From: Herminiimonas contaminans
Lineage (GTDB): Bacteria > Pseudomonadota > Gammaproteobacteria > Burkholderiales > Burkholderiaceae_D
Length of the DNA stretch: 64,000 bases
Assembly: GCF_015645465.1 (NCBI RefSeq)
Contig: NZ_JADOEL010000014.1
Coordinates: 37,709-101,708, forward strand
Direction of reading: 5' to 3'
Shown here piece after piece: positions 17,492-26,229 of this stretch. Made by a program: the position numbers and the translations under genes. The stretch's first letter is position 1. Each line of letters starts with the position of its first letter. The notes under the pieces were generated by a model. That model made no database searches. It saw nothing but the letters and a program-made list of their open reading frames with translations, and was not told the DNA's origin.

Positions 17492-19531
17492 TCAACTACG
17501 CGATTTTTCCGCCTCTATACCTTCTTCGTTTTCGTCATCCACTTCTATCTGCATGTTCTCAGCCGTCTTCGGTATGCTGATCGCGATAGTCGTCCCGCCC
17601 CCCGCACTACTGCTCACCCGCACTGAACCACCAAGATAACCGGCGCGCTCACGCATCCCGCGCAAGCCATGTGTAATCACGCCCGATTGTGCAGTCGGTA
17701 TGCCGACGCCATTGTCGCGTATGGTCAGCATGATTTCATCGTCAGCATCATCCAGGATCACGTCGACCCGCGTTGCCTGTGCGTGCTTGGCGATATTATT
17801 GAGTGACTCCTGCACCATGCGGAACAAAGCGATATCCACGCGCGGCGCATAAATCAATCTGTCGTCCGGCAGGCTCGCATTACAGGTTACACCTGTGTAC
17901 TTCTCGAACTCCGCAGCCTGTTCAGCGATCGCAATTTTGATACCAAACACATCCAGCTTGTCCGGCCGCAAACCATTCTGGATACGGCGTGTCGCATCTG
18001 TAATCGAACTCAGCAAGGCTTTGATTTTGAGTGAGCGCTCGGTAAATTTAGGCTCTGCCGGTATTTGCTGGAACAGCAAAGACAAATGCATATTCAAGGC
18101 TGTGAGTGCGGAGCCCAGGTCGTCATGCAATTCGCGTGCGATCGAACGCTTCTCTTCTTCACGTGTAGTTTCCAGATGGCCGATCAATTCGCTGACTTCA
18201 GCAGTACGCGCCGCGACCAGTGCTTCCAGTTGCGTCTCGTGCGCTTTCAGTGAATCTTCCATGCGCTTGCGTTCGGTAATGTCGGTACTGATGCCGACCA
18301 GTCCCATGACTTGTCCGTTCGCATTCAGCCAAGGCGCTTTGGTGGAATGCATCGTATGCACGCCGCTGGCAAAATGTATCGTCGTTTCAAATACCTTGGG
18401 CACGCCGGCATCCAGCACGCTCTGGTCTTCCAGCTTGACTTGCTCCGCGTCTTCCCGCAACGGATAGAGGTCTATGCTGCGGTAACCGATGACTTCATCA
18501 CGCTGCTTGCCGAGCAAACGCAGCTTGGCCGGATTCGCAAACACCATGCGACCACTGCTGTCCTTGACGAAAATCGCATCCGGCGTGTTATCGCTGACGG
18601 CACGCAACAGCGCATTACTCTCTGCCAGCGCCGCCTCACCTTGTTGCCGCCCTTCATACTCGCGGTTGAGCAATGCAGCGGTACGACAAAACATAATGAA
18701 CAACAGCGAGCTGCTCAGCAGAATCAGCAAAGGCGAAGCCTTGTCGGCATCGTAGTAACGATTCTGTACACCCCACTTGATCGCGAAATCGAGGATCACC
18801 AGCAGGATCAGGCTGTTCGGCAACAAACGTCGCAACAAGGGGCCACCGGGCGAAGTACTGTTCCACAAGCTCATCAGCCTGTGCTCCGGCCGCGCCGACA
18901 AAATGCCGAGCGCCAGGATGAAGAAGATGATGGAGATAAACGGTGTGACGGTATGCGCGGCATTCAGCTCGTCAACCGACATCACATTGTATAAATGGCC
19001 GATCAGCGGGATACCCATCACGCCGGCGAGGATGAAGGCTCCGTACTCGGACGGATAGTGATCGCGCGCAGTACGGTAATCCAGCAGTAATAAGCTTAGG
19101 CCAGCCAGCGTAAAGCCGAGCGCAGGCAGCGGTGCCATACGCTCCAGATAGGCTTTGTATTCAGATGTTGCCAGGGTCGGGAATACGCGCTCGATACCGA
19201 CATGCACACCAAACATATACTGCAGCAGGGTCGACAAACCGAGCAAGGCGACACAAAGCGCAACGATGGATGCCAGTACGGCAAATACGGTGCTGGCACG
19301 CGGCGTGGATACCTTGAAGGAGCGTAGTACCAGCGCCAGACCGGCCAATACAAAAGCCAGCGCGGTATTTGCCAGGATAGGCACCAAATCAAACAAGCGG
19401 TAATTCAGCACCCACAGGTCTTGCCGCACATTGACCATAGCCAGCACGCCCACACCCGCCATCAGCAATGCAGCCAATAGCGGCGCCCACAACGGAGTGA
19501 ACGTGGTACGTACCGGCGGGGTAGTCAGCAT
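17492..19531 (-). CDS. PAS-containing membrane sensor histidine kinase, NarX/HisKA_3 type
   Basis: The product has 679 residues from the ATG at 19531, which has an AGGAA site seven bases upstream; a further in-frame ATG at 19561 has none. The N-terminal 290 residues hold about eight membrane helices with no clear sensory family. A PAS domain follows (VSDNTPDAIFVKDSSGRMVF, then a PAC-like ITERKRMEDSL), then a dimerisation domain with the phosphoacceptor in ARELHDDLGSALTAL, and an ATPase domain (MVQESLNNIAKHAQA for the N box, IRDNGVGIP for G1, HGLRGMRERAGYLGG). HisKA_3 kinases phosphorylate NarL-type regulators, so the protein encoded at 16349-16981 is the obvious partner. Confidence 0.93.
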   Translation of the reverse strand: MLTTPPVRTTFTPLWAPLLAALLMAGVGVLAMVNVRQDLWVLNYRLFDLVPILANTALAFVLAGLALVLRSFKVSTPRASTVFAVLASIVALCVALLGLSTLLQYMFGVHVGIERVFPTLATSEYKAYLERMAPLPALGFTLAGLSLLLLDYRTARDHYPSEYGAFILAGVMGIPLIGHLYNVMSVDELNAAHTVTPFISIIFFILALGILSARPEHRLMSLWNSTSPGGPLLRRLLPNSLILLVILDFAIKWGVQNRYYDADKASPLLILLSSSLLFIMFCRTAALLNREYEGRQQGEAALAESNALLRAVSDNTPDAIFVKDSSGRMVFANPAKLRLLGKQRDEVIGYRSIDLYPLREDAEQVKLEDQSVLDAGVPKVFETTIHFASGVHTMHSTKAPWLNANGQVMGLVGISTDITERKRMEDSLKAHETQLEALVAARTAEVSELIGHLETTREEEKRSIARELHDDLGSALTALNMHLSLLFQQIPAEPKFTERSLKIKALLSSITDATRRIQNGLRPDKLDVFGIKIAIAEQAAEFEKYTGVTCNASLPDDRLIYAPRVDIALFRMVQESLNNIAKHAQATRVDVILDDADDEIMLTIRDNGVGIPTAQSGVITHGLRGMRERAGYLGGSVRVSSSAGGGTTIAISIPKTAENMQIEVDDENEEGIEAEKSRS

Positions 19532-20092
19532 AAATATTCCTGTGTGAGTAATGGGTAGCAACAGCTACTACGAACAACCATGCATGCGATGGCGACGGCT
19601 ACGCTGCTGAACTGAACCGGACTGCGAAAATACACTATGCGCACTAACCGCAATACGGGCGGCACACGCAGCGATGGTGACTGCAGCTGTTCCTACCTGA
19701 ATATAGATGTGATCGGAATCAGCATAGCAGCATGCATAGAGTCTGCAAACACCTGCAAACCGACGCAATTTTTGATGCCGGTTCTCGCTGCTTTCCGGCA
19801 AACAGCAGTTCAGATGCTGCCCCTGTGAAATGGTTCCAAAAAGCCAACAAATTGTAGCATCCGTTTTGCTGATCAGCGTCGCCTCCTGCCCTTGCCGAGA
19901 GGCAAACAAAGTCCGCTTTTCCCACATGTAGCGTGTTCAAGCTACCCGGTAATTTTTACAAAAATATCAAAAAATAAACATAAGTCATTGATTTATATAG
20001 GCGCAAAAGCTGGCCTGCACCTTGCGTAGTAAAAGGCAGGCACTTTGCCTTACCGCGATTTACTCGTGAGAAATTTGAACAAGGAGAATGCT
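19532..20092. other. 561-base intergenic region between the kinase and csbD-like genes
   Basis: I find no supported gene here. Open frames on both strands are Cys/Arg/Ser-rich and lack ribosome sites and family resemblance. The left part must hold the promoter of the kinase gene on the minus strand. The right part is AT-rich (19955-20000) and ends in the sigma-54 promoter described separately. Confidence 0.6.
20010..20026 (+). promoter_or_regulatory. Sigma-54 (-24/-12) promoter ahead of the CsbD-like gene
   Basis: CTGGCCTGCACCTTGCG matches the YTGGCACG-N4-TTGC consensus: TGG at 20011-20013 and TTGC at 20022-20025 with the GG and GC separated by exactly ten bases. Transcription would begin near 20037, about 56 bases before the start codon at 20093. 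An AT-rich stretch lies just upstream, suitable for bending by IHF. A sigma-54 activator gene lies 4 kb away. Confidence 0.7.
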
Positions 20093-20311
20093 ATGAATTG
20101 GGACGTTATTGAAGGTAACTGGAAACAACTCAAAGGCAATATCAAAGAGCAATGGGGCAAGCTCACCGATGATCATCTGGACACGATCGCCGGCAAGCGC
20201 GACCAGCTCGCGGGCAAGATACAGGAAGCCTACGGCATCAACAAGGATGAAGCCGAGAAGCAGATCAAGGCTTTCGAAGACCGCAACCGCAACGACAAGC
20301 GCTACATGTAG
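20093..20311 (+). CDS. CsbD-family stress-response protein
   Basis: A 72-residue protein that is a full CsbD domain: MNWDVIEGNWKQLKGNIKEQ, then WGKLTDDHLDTIAGKRDQLAGKIQ and the AYGINKDEAEKQI ending. The ATG at 20093 carries a strong AAGGAGA site. CsbD-like proteins are small, highly charged and abundant under stress or stationary phase in many bacteria; their molecular role is not settled. Here the gene lies behind a sigma-54 promoter and is followed after 88 bases by a gene for an exported repeat protein. Confidence 0.93.
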   Translation: MNWDVIEGNWKQLKGNIKEQWGKLTDDHLDTIAGKRDQLAGKIQEAYGINKDEAEKQIKAFEDRNRNDKRYM

Positions 20312-20399
20312 TTAGCAGACAGTAGCGATGCAACGCTTTGCAGTGCGGGCCTATGGCTCGCCAGCAGCAAGACCTTCTAAACAACTATAAGGATGCCAA

Positions 20400-20942
20400 A
20401 TGAAAAAATCCCTCTCTATGATAGTCATGGCTGCAGCCAGCTTCGGTTTTATGAGCGCTTCCTACGCAGCACCATCTGAAGCCAAGGCCAACTATGACGC
20501 GGCCAAAACCCGCGCGGAAGCCGATTACAAAGTCGCACGCGCAGCCTGTGACAATATGAAAGGCAATGCGAAAGACGTCTGCCAGGAAGAAGCCAAGGCT
20601 GGTGAAGTAAAAGCCAAAGCCGAAGCGGAAGCGACCTATAAAGGTACGCCTGCAGCTCAAAAGAAAGCACGTACTGACATTGCCGACGCCAACTACAAAG
20701 TGGCCAAGGAAAAATGTGATGACTTTAGCGGCAACAAAAAAGATGTCTGCGTAAAAGAAGCAAAAGCTACGCATGACTCCGCTGTTGCTGATGCCAAAGC
20801 ATCGAAAGAAGTAAGCGATGCACGTAAAGATGCACGCGATGAAAAGAAAGATGCGCACGTAGCCGTGCAAAAAGAGAAGTGTGAAGCATTGGCGGGCGAC
20901 GAGAAATCACGTTGTATCGCCGCCGCTAACGCTGGCAAGTAA
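20400..20942 (+). CDS. Exported protein with three Cys-paired charged repeats
   Basis: The product has 180 residues. A signal peptide (MKKSLSMIVMAAASFGFMSASYAA) is followed by an Ala/Lys/Glu/Asp-rich helical protein. Three repeats each hold two cysteines 11 residues apart: YKVARAACDNMKGNAKDVC, YKVAKEKCDDFSGNKKDVC and VAVQKEKCEALAGDEKSRC. The spacing suggests one disulfide hairpin per repeat in the oxidising periplasm. Similar exported proteins occur in betaproteobacteria without an assigned function, and I do not propose one. It lies between the CsbD-like gene and a strong terminator, so it may share stress control with CsbD. Confidence 0.85.
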   Translation: MKKSLSMIVMAAASFGFMSASYAAPSEAKANYDAAKTRAEADYKVARAACDNMKGNAKDVCQEEAKAGEVKAKAEAEATYKGTPAAQKKARTDIADANYKVAKEKCDDFSGNKKDVCVKEAKATHDSAVADAKASKEVSDARKDARDEKKDAHVAVQKEKCEALAGDEKSRCIAAANAGK

Positions 20943-20997
20943 GCACTGATGACCGATAAGGTCGCATAACCTTATCCAGTCTGACTCTTGGAAGACA

Positions 20998-21029
20998 ACG
21001 GCCCCGGTATCACTACCGGGGCCGTTTTT
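20998..21029 (+). terminator. Strong intrinsic terminator after the Cys-repeat gene
   Basis: ACGGCCCCGGTA (20998-21009) pairs perfectly with TACCGGGGCCGT (21014-21025) around a TCAC loop and is followed by a run of T. It faces the converging fumC gene, which ends at 21059. Confidence 0.92.
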
Positions 21030-21058
21030 GTATGCCTGCCGTATCCGTCTGCTTATCT

Positions 21059-22447
21059 TCAGCCCGGATGGATCATGTCCTGCGGCTTAACCCACAAATC
21101 GAATTCCTCACTCGTCACGTAGCCGAGCGCCAGCGCAGTTTCCTTCAGGTTGGCACCTTGCTGATGCGCCTGCTTCGCTATCTTCGCCGCCTTGTCGTAA
21201 CCGATATGTGGTGCCAGTACGGTCACCAGCATGAGTGAACGTTCCATCAAATCCGAGATGCGATCGCGATTGGCGACAATGCCGTGCGCGCAATGCTCAT
21301 CGAAGCTATGGATGCCATCGGCCAGCAAGCGTACGCTTTGCAGAAAGTTATGTGCCATCAGCGGCTTGAACACATTCAACTCAAAATTGCCGGAAGCACC
21401 GCCGAAATTGAGCGCCACATCATTACCAAACACCTGACAACACAACATCGTCACCGCTTCACTCTGCGTAGGATTGACCTTGCCCGGCATGATGGAACTA
21501 CCGGGTTCATTTTCCGGGATGCTGATTTCACCGAGACCGGAGCGCGGCCCGGAAGCCAGCCAGCGCACATCGTTGGCGATCTTCATCATGCTGGCGGCCA
21601 AGGTTTTCAAGCCGCCATGCACACTCACCATCGCATCATGCGCGGCCAGTGCAGCAAATTTATTGTGTGCACTTTTAAACGTCACACCGGTGCGATGCGT
21701 CAGCTCAGCGGCGACACGCACACCGAATTCGGGATGCGTGTTCAGGCCGGTACCAACAGCTGTGCCACCTACCGCGAGATCCTGCAACGGTGGCAGCAAG
21801 TGAGTGATGGCGGTAGCAGACTGCGCCAATTGCGCGACATAACCGGAGAACTCCTGCCCCAGCGTCAGCGGTGTCGCATCCTGCAAATGGGTGCGGCCTA
21901 TCTTGACGATATCGGCAAACTCCTCAGCCTTGCCGTTCAATGTGGTTTGCAATGCTTGCGTCGCTGGCAACAGCGTCTTGACGACGGCCACGCTGGCCGC
22001 GACATACATCGCGGTCGGAAAGATATCGTTGGATGACTGGCCGAGGTTGACATCATCATTCGGATGCACCAGACGCTGCTCGCCACGCTCACCACCGAGC
22101 AATTCGGAAGCGCGATTCGCCAGCACTTCATTCATATTCATATTGCTTTGCGTGCCGGAGCCGGTTTGCCACACGGCCAGCGGGAATTCATGCGGATGCT
22201 GGCCGTTGATGACTTCCTCCGCTGCCTGGGCAATGGCTTGTGCCTTGTCCTTGGACAGCTTGCCGAGATCCAGGTTGACGATGGCGGCCGCACGTTTGAC
22301 TTCGGCCAGCGCCACTATCAATTCCTGCGGCATCTTCTCGGTGGATATCTTGAAGTGTTCGAGTGAACGTTGCGTCTGCGCGCCCCACAAGCGTTGGCTA
22401 TCCACCTCTATCGGGCCGAATGTGTCGCGTTCTGTACGGGTCGTCAT
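21059..22447 (-). CDS. fumC: Class II fumarate hydratase
   Basis: The product has 462 residues, the standard length for FumC. It carries the class II signature [13 protein letters not shown] near residue 318, with the [14 protein letters not shown] substrate segment near residue 97 and [16 protein letters not shown] near residue 187. It converts fumarate and malate in the TCA cycle without an iron-sulfur cluster, so it tolerates oxygen and iron limitation. It is monocistronic or followed by no same-strand gene before the terminator at 20998-21029; the upstream DUF599 gene is on the same strand but 70 bases away. Confidence 0.97.
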   Translation of the reverse strand: MTTRTERDTFGPIEVDSQRLWGAQTQRSLEHFKISTEKMPQELIVALAEVKRAAAIVNLDLGKLSKDKAQAIAQAAEEVINGQHPHEFPLAVWQTGSGTQSNMNMNEVLANRASELLGGERGEQRLVHPNDDVNLGQSSNDIFPTAMYVAASVAVVKTLLPATQALQTTLNGKAEEFADIVKIGRTHLQDATPLTLGQEFSGYVAQLAQSATAITHLLPPLQDLAVGGTAVGTGLNTHPEFGVRVAAELTHRTGVTFKSAHNKFAALAAHDAMVSVHGGLKTLAASMMKIANDVRWLASGPRSGLGEISIPENEPGSSIMPGKVNPTQSEAVTMLCCQVFGNDVALNFGGASGNFELNVFKPLMAHNFLQSVRLLADGIHSFDEHCAHGIVANRDRISDLMERSLMLVTVLAPHIGYDKAAKIAKQAHQQGANLKETALALGYVTSEEFDLWVKPQDMIHPG

Positions 22448-22517
22448 GGGTTGATCCTGATTAGACTGTAAGAAGTAAAGACTACTGCAAAGCGCGCTTA
22501 TTTGCTGAAGAGCACTC

Positions 22518-23186
22518 CTAATTGTTCTCCGCCAGCGGACTGCGATCCAGGTGATACAGCGCCACGATCAGACCCAGCGTCGACAGGAACAGGAACAGCG
22601 GGCCAAACAGCCAGAAGGTCAGCGGTACCGCCACAAAGAAGGCGCGCATACCCAGCGTATAAAACACTCCGGCGCTATTCAGACGCTGCCCTACCCGCTC
22701 CGGAGACAGCGAACCTTGTGCATCGGTTTGCGACAGATTGACCATAAACACCACATGGTTCAGCAGGCGCAGCGACATAGCAAAGGCAAAGAACGCCACC
22801 AGCAATACTGTCAACAGGCAGATGATTTTGATCACCCACCACTCGGCCGCACGCGAACCACCGGCAAAGTCGAGCACATGCCAGGTACGCGACAAACTCT
22901 CGGCCTGGCCGGACAAGGTCAGCGTACCGAGGATCAGGAGGATGGAAGAAGAAGCCTTGAAGGTGGCAGTCATACCGAAGTTGCGCAGCGTCTGAACCGC
23001 CATCACATCCTTCTTGCCGCCGCTGGCCATCACATCTTTGACCCACAAGGCACGGGCACGATGATTGACCGAGTGCACGGAAAAATCAGGATCACGCCGT
23101 ACCCGCATCATCAGGTACAGGTAATAAGCCAGCAACAACACACCACTCGCGCACAGCGCCATGACATCGACGTCGATCCCACTCAT
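22518..23186 (-). CDS. DUF599 family membrane protein
   Basis: The product has 222 residues from the ATG at 23186, which has an AGAGGGAAA site; longer starts add unrelated residues. Four or five membrane helices are visible: [52 protein letters not shown] and [20 protein letters not shown], with the [17 protein letters not shown] segment typical of DUF599. The family has no established function. The gene stands between fumC and a divergent sulfonate-uptake operon, and has no clear functional tie to either. Confidence 0.87.
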   Translation of the reverse strand: MSGIDVDVMALCASGVLLLAYYLYLMMRVRRDPDFSVHSVNHRARALWVKDVMASGGKKDVMAVQTLRNFGMTATFKASSSILLILGTLTLSGQAESLSRTWHVLDFAGGSRAAEWWVIKIICLLTVLLVAFFAFAMSLRLLNHVVFMVNLSQTDAQGSLSPERVGQRLNSAGVFYTLGMRAFFVAVPLTFWLFGPLFLFLSTLGLIVALYHLDRSPLAENN

Positions 23187-23279
23187 ATTTCCCTCTGCAT
23201 AATGAAGTAAACAGGATAGTCCTGCTATCTGCCGGCTAGCATAGCAGACCACACAGCGCCTACCCGATCCTACCCATAG

Positions 23280-23319
23280 TTTTCGCATGTGCTTATGACG
23301 AAAGCGACTTATGCGAAAA
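23280..23319. repeat. Inverted repeat TTTTCGCAT / ATGCGAAAA in the DUF599-ssuA intergenic region
   Basis: TTTTCGCAT (23280-23288) and ATGCGAAAA (23311-23319) are perfect 9-base arms separated by 22 bases. They lie in the 351-base gap between the DUF599 gene (minus) and the first sulfonate-binding protein gene (plus), where both promoters must be. The spacing suits a dimeric regulator more than a terminator. The rest of the gap shows nothing I can assign. Confidence 0.4.
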
Positions 23320-23537
23320 CCGATGATGCATCAACGAAGAGATTCGTTCCGTTAATTTACAGCTGTCGTTAATCTTATTCCCAACAACGATAACGATTGA
23401 GTAAACACTGATTTGGTCATCTTCCTGTGCGCAAACGCAGGCATCCAATCCAGCAGCCGCCTCCGGCAATCTCACATCCGATACGACTCGATAAACCGGG
23501 CACGCACTCGTGCCTGCTTCACTATTCAAGGTAGAAC

Positions 23538-24536
23538 ATGGATCGCAGATTTTTTATCAAAAATACCGCATTGCTGACGCTGGCTGGCCTGGGTTCAGGT
23601 CTCTCACTCTCGGCACGTGCCGCCGCAGCACCCGATGAAATTCGTCTCGACTATGCGTACTACTCACCTACCAGCCTGGTACTGAAACACTTCGGCTGGC
23701 TCGAAGAGCAAGTCAAATCCAGCGGCATCAAAGTGAAATGGACACTGTCGCAAGGCAGTAACCGCGCACTCGAATACCTGAGCGCCAACAGCATAGACTT
23801 CGGCAGCACCGCGGGCCTTGCCGCCGTCCTGTCGCGCGCCAACGGCAATCCGATCAAGAGTGTGTACGTGTACTCGCGTCCGGAATGGACCGCACTGCTG
23901 GTACCTAAAGACTCACCGATCAAAACCGTGGCCGACCTCAAGGGTAAGAAAATCGCCGCCACCAAAGGCACCGACCCTTACCTCTTCCTGTTGCGCACAC
24001 TGAAGGTCAACGGCCTGAAAAAATCCGATGTTGAAATCGTCCACCTGCAACATGCCGATGGTCGTGCAGCACTGGAAAGCGGCCGTATCGACGCCTGGGC
24101 AGGCCTGGATCCGCATATGGCTTCCAGCGAGTTGCAAGCTGGCTCGCGCCTGCTGTATCGCAATGTCGCCTTCAACACCTATGGCTTCCTCAATGTGACC
24201 GAAGACTTCGCGAAGAAGTATCCGGATCAGGTCAAACAAGTCTTGCAAGCATATGAACGCGCACGCTTGTGGATACTGGCCAACCCGCGTGAAGCATCAC
24301 AAATCCAGGCGGATGAAGCGAAGATTTCGCTGGCTGTCGCCAAAGTGCAATTGAACCGCACCGACTTCTCGAATCCGTATATCGGCCGTGAACATCGTGA
24401 AGCCTTGCAGGCGGCCGCACCTATCCTGCTGCAGGAAGACCTGGTCAAGAAAGGAACGGACTTGAATAAAGTCATTAACGACCTGATCGATCCGAGCTTC
24501 GTGCAAACCCTGGCACCGAAGAAATCGGCGGCCTGA
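23538..24536 (+). CDS. ssuA: Aliphatic sulfonate ABC transporter, periplasmic binding protein (first copy)
   Basis: The product has 332 residues. The N-terminus MDRRFFIKNTALLTLAGLG has a twin-arginine motif (DRRFFIK) ahead of the hydrophobic core, suggesting Tat export, with cleavage near SARAAAA. The mature protein follows the SsuA/TauA/NMT1 pattern: EIRLDYAYYSPTSLVLK, the DFGSTAGLAAVLSRANG segment, TVADLKGKKIAATKGT, then ADGRAALESGRIDAWAGLDPH. It captures organosulfonates for uptake as a sulfur source. It heads a five-gene operon with permease, ATPase, a second binding protein and an oxidoreductase. Confidence 0.9.
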   Translation: MDRRFFIKNTALLTLAGLGSGLSLSARAAAAPDEIRLDYAYYSPTSLVLKHFGWLEEQVKSSGIKVKWTLSQGSNRALEYLSANSIDFGSTAGLAAVLSRANGNPIKSVYVYSRPEWTALLVPKDSPIKTVADLKGKKIAATKGTDPYLFLLRTLKVNGLKKSDVEIVHLQHADGRAALESGRIDAWAGLDPHMASSELQAGSRLLYRNVAFNTYGFLNVTEDFAKKYPDQVKQVLQAYERARLWILANPREASQIQADEAKISLAVAKVQLNRTDFSNPYIGREHREALQAAAPILLQEDLVKKGTDLNKVINDLIDPSFVQTLAPKKSAA

Positions 24537-24556
24537 TCTCACCGGATACCCAGCTC

Positions 24557-25444
24557 ATGGATAACAGTCACAGCGCCCGCTTTATACCTGTCAACACCAG
24601 CCCTATCCGTTCGTCGCATGCAAGCACAAACACGCACGCAACGAGCAAGGATGCGCCAGTTGCGACTGTCCAAGCCACGGGGCGCAGCCTGGGTTGGCTG
24701 GGCTGGATACTGCCGCTGGCTGCGCTGGGCCTGGTTGAAGTCTCCGCCCACCTGGGCTGGATACAGGCACGCCTGTTGCCACCACCCTCCGAAGTCGTGC
24801 AAACCCTGTCCGCATTACTCGATCAGGGCTTGCTGACGCATATCAGCGCCAGCGTTGCGCGCGTGTTTTCCGGCTATGCCATCGGCGCCGTGCTCGCTGT
24901 CCTGTTCGGCTTGTTCGTCGGCCTCAGCAAACATGCAGAAGCCTTCTTCGAACCGACCTTCCAGGCCTTGCGCGCCATTCCCAGCCTGGCCTGGGTACCG
25001 CTGCTCCTGCTGTGGTTCGGTATCGATGAGACACCGAAGATCACCCTCATCGCCATAGGCGCTTTCTTCCCTATCTATCTCGGCCTGGTCTCCGGCATCC
25101 GTAACGTTGATCGCAAGCTGATCGAACTCGGTGAAATCTATGGCCTGTCTGCCCCGGCACTGGCGCGTCGCATCGTGTTGCCTGCCGCACTGCCCAGCCT
25201 GTTCACCGGCTTGCGCAACGGCTTGTCGCTGGCATGGATGTTCCTGGTCGCAGCAGAACTGATTGCCGCAACCAAGGGCATAGGCTATCTGCTCACCGAT
25301 GGTCGCGAAACCAGCCGCCCGGATGTGGTACTGGCAGCGATCTTCCTGCTGGCCATACTCGGCAAAGTAACTGATGGCTTATTGAAGTGGCTGGAAACAC
25401 GCAAGCTGGCGTGGTCTGATTCCCTCGCCACACGGTCGGTGTGA
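24557..25444 (+). CDS. ssuC: Sulfonate ABC transporter permease
   Basis: The product has 295 residues. About 45 polar N-terminal residues precede roughly six membrane helices of the BPD-type permease domain (AVLAVLFGLFVGLSKHAE, AFFPIYLGLVSGIRNVD). The coupling-helix EAA loop is visible as ELGEIYGLSAPALARRIVLP near residue 195. It forms the channel with SsuB. The start codon lies 20 bases after the binding-protein stop, but the polar N-terminus could mean that a later start is used. Confidence 0.9.
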   Translation: MDNSHSARFIPVNTSPIRSSHASTNTHATSKDAPVATVQATGRSLGWLGWILPLAALGLVEVSAHLGWIQARLLPPPSEVVQTLSALLDQGLLTHISASVARVFSGYAIGAVLAVLFGLFVGLSKHAEAFFEPTFQALRAIPSLAWVPLLLLWFGIDETPKITLIAIGAFFPIYLGLVSGIRNVDRKLIELGEIYGLSAPALARRIVLPAALPSLFTGLRNGLSLAWMFLVAAELIAATKGIGYLLTDGRETSRPDVVLAAIFLLAILGKVTDGLLKWLETRKLAWSDSLATRSV

Positions 25445-25454
25445 GGTCGTAACG

Positions 25455-26207
25455 ATGAACACAGCAACTAAACCTTTACTCGACCTGCATGTACGCAGCA
25501 AGAGCTTCGGCGACCATATCGTCCTCGACCCGGTCACACTGACACTCGCCGCCGGTGAAGTGGTCAGCCTGGTCGGTAAATCCGGTTGCGGAAAAAGTAC
25601 CTTGCTGCGCCTGATCGCCGGTCTCGACCAAAACTATAGCGGTGAGATTTCACTGGCTGGCGTACCGCTCAAAGGTGTCACGCCCGACATCGGCCTGATC
25701 TTCCAGGAGCCGCGTCTATTGCCCTGGCTTAGCGTCGCAGAGAACGTCGGCTTCAACCGTCCGGATCAGGACCGCACTCGTGCACATGACAACCCGCAAG
25801 TACAGGCCTTGTTGCATGAAGTCGGACTGAGCGCCGCGATTGATTATTTACCCAAGCAATTATCCGGCGGCATGGCGCAACGCGCCGCCATAGCGCGCGG
25901 CCTGTTCAACCAGCCGCGCCTGCTATTGCTGGATGAACCGTTCTCAGCAGTCGATGCCTTTACCCGCATGCGCCTGCAGGACTTGCTGCTGACGCTGGCT
26001 GCTGAACATGGCTTTGCCGTGCTGCTGGTGACACACGATATCGATGAAGCAGCCTACCTCAGTGACCGTGTGCTGACCATGGGACAAGGTGAAATCATCG
26101 AAGACACCCGCGTCGCCCTGCCACGTCCGCGCAATCGTCATTCGCCGGAGCTGGCCACTGCACGCGACAACATCCTCAGGGTGCTGGAAGAAATCCACGC
26201 CATTTAA
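25455..26207 (+). CDS. ssuB: Sulfonate ABC transporter ATPase
   Basis: The product has 250 residues with all ABC motifs in order: Walker A LVGKSGCGKSTLLR near residue 37, Q-loop FQEPRLLPW near residue 82, signature LSGGMAQRAAIARGL near residue 132, Walker B RLLLLDEPFSAVD, and switch histidine VTHDIDEAA. The FQEPRLLPW Q-loop is typical of the SsuB/TauB group. It begins 10 bases after the permease gene and powers sulfonate import. Confidence 0.93.
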   Translation: MNTATKPLLDLHVRSKSFGDHIVLDPVTLTLAAGEVVSLVGKSGCGKSTLLRLIAGLDQNYSGEISLAGVPLKGVTPDIGLIFQEPRLLPWLSVAENVGFNRPDQDRTRAHDNPQVQALLHEVGLSAAIDYLPKQLSGGMAQRAAIARGLFNQPRLLLLDEPFSAVDAFTRMRLQDLLLTLAAEHGFAVLLVTHDIDEAAYLSDRVLTMGQGEIIEDTRVALPRPRNRHSPELATARDNILRVLEEIHAI

Positions 26208-26229
26208 ATATTCAACATCGGGAGTAATC

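Noticed and set aside
19568..19927. 119-codon minus-strand open frame upstream of the sensor kinase gene
   Set aside because: Cys/Arg/Ser-rich composition, no ribosome site, no recognisable family, and it covers the kinase promoter region.
20354..20369. Second sigma-54 promoter before the Cys-repeat gene
   Set aside because: The GG-N10-GC spacing fits but the -12 part reads CAGC rather than TTGC, so the match is too weak to list.
21284..22036. 250-codon plus-strand open frame inside fumC
   Set aside because: The fumarase on the other strand is unambiguous and the antisense product matches nothing.
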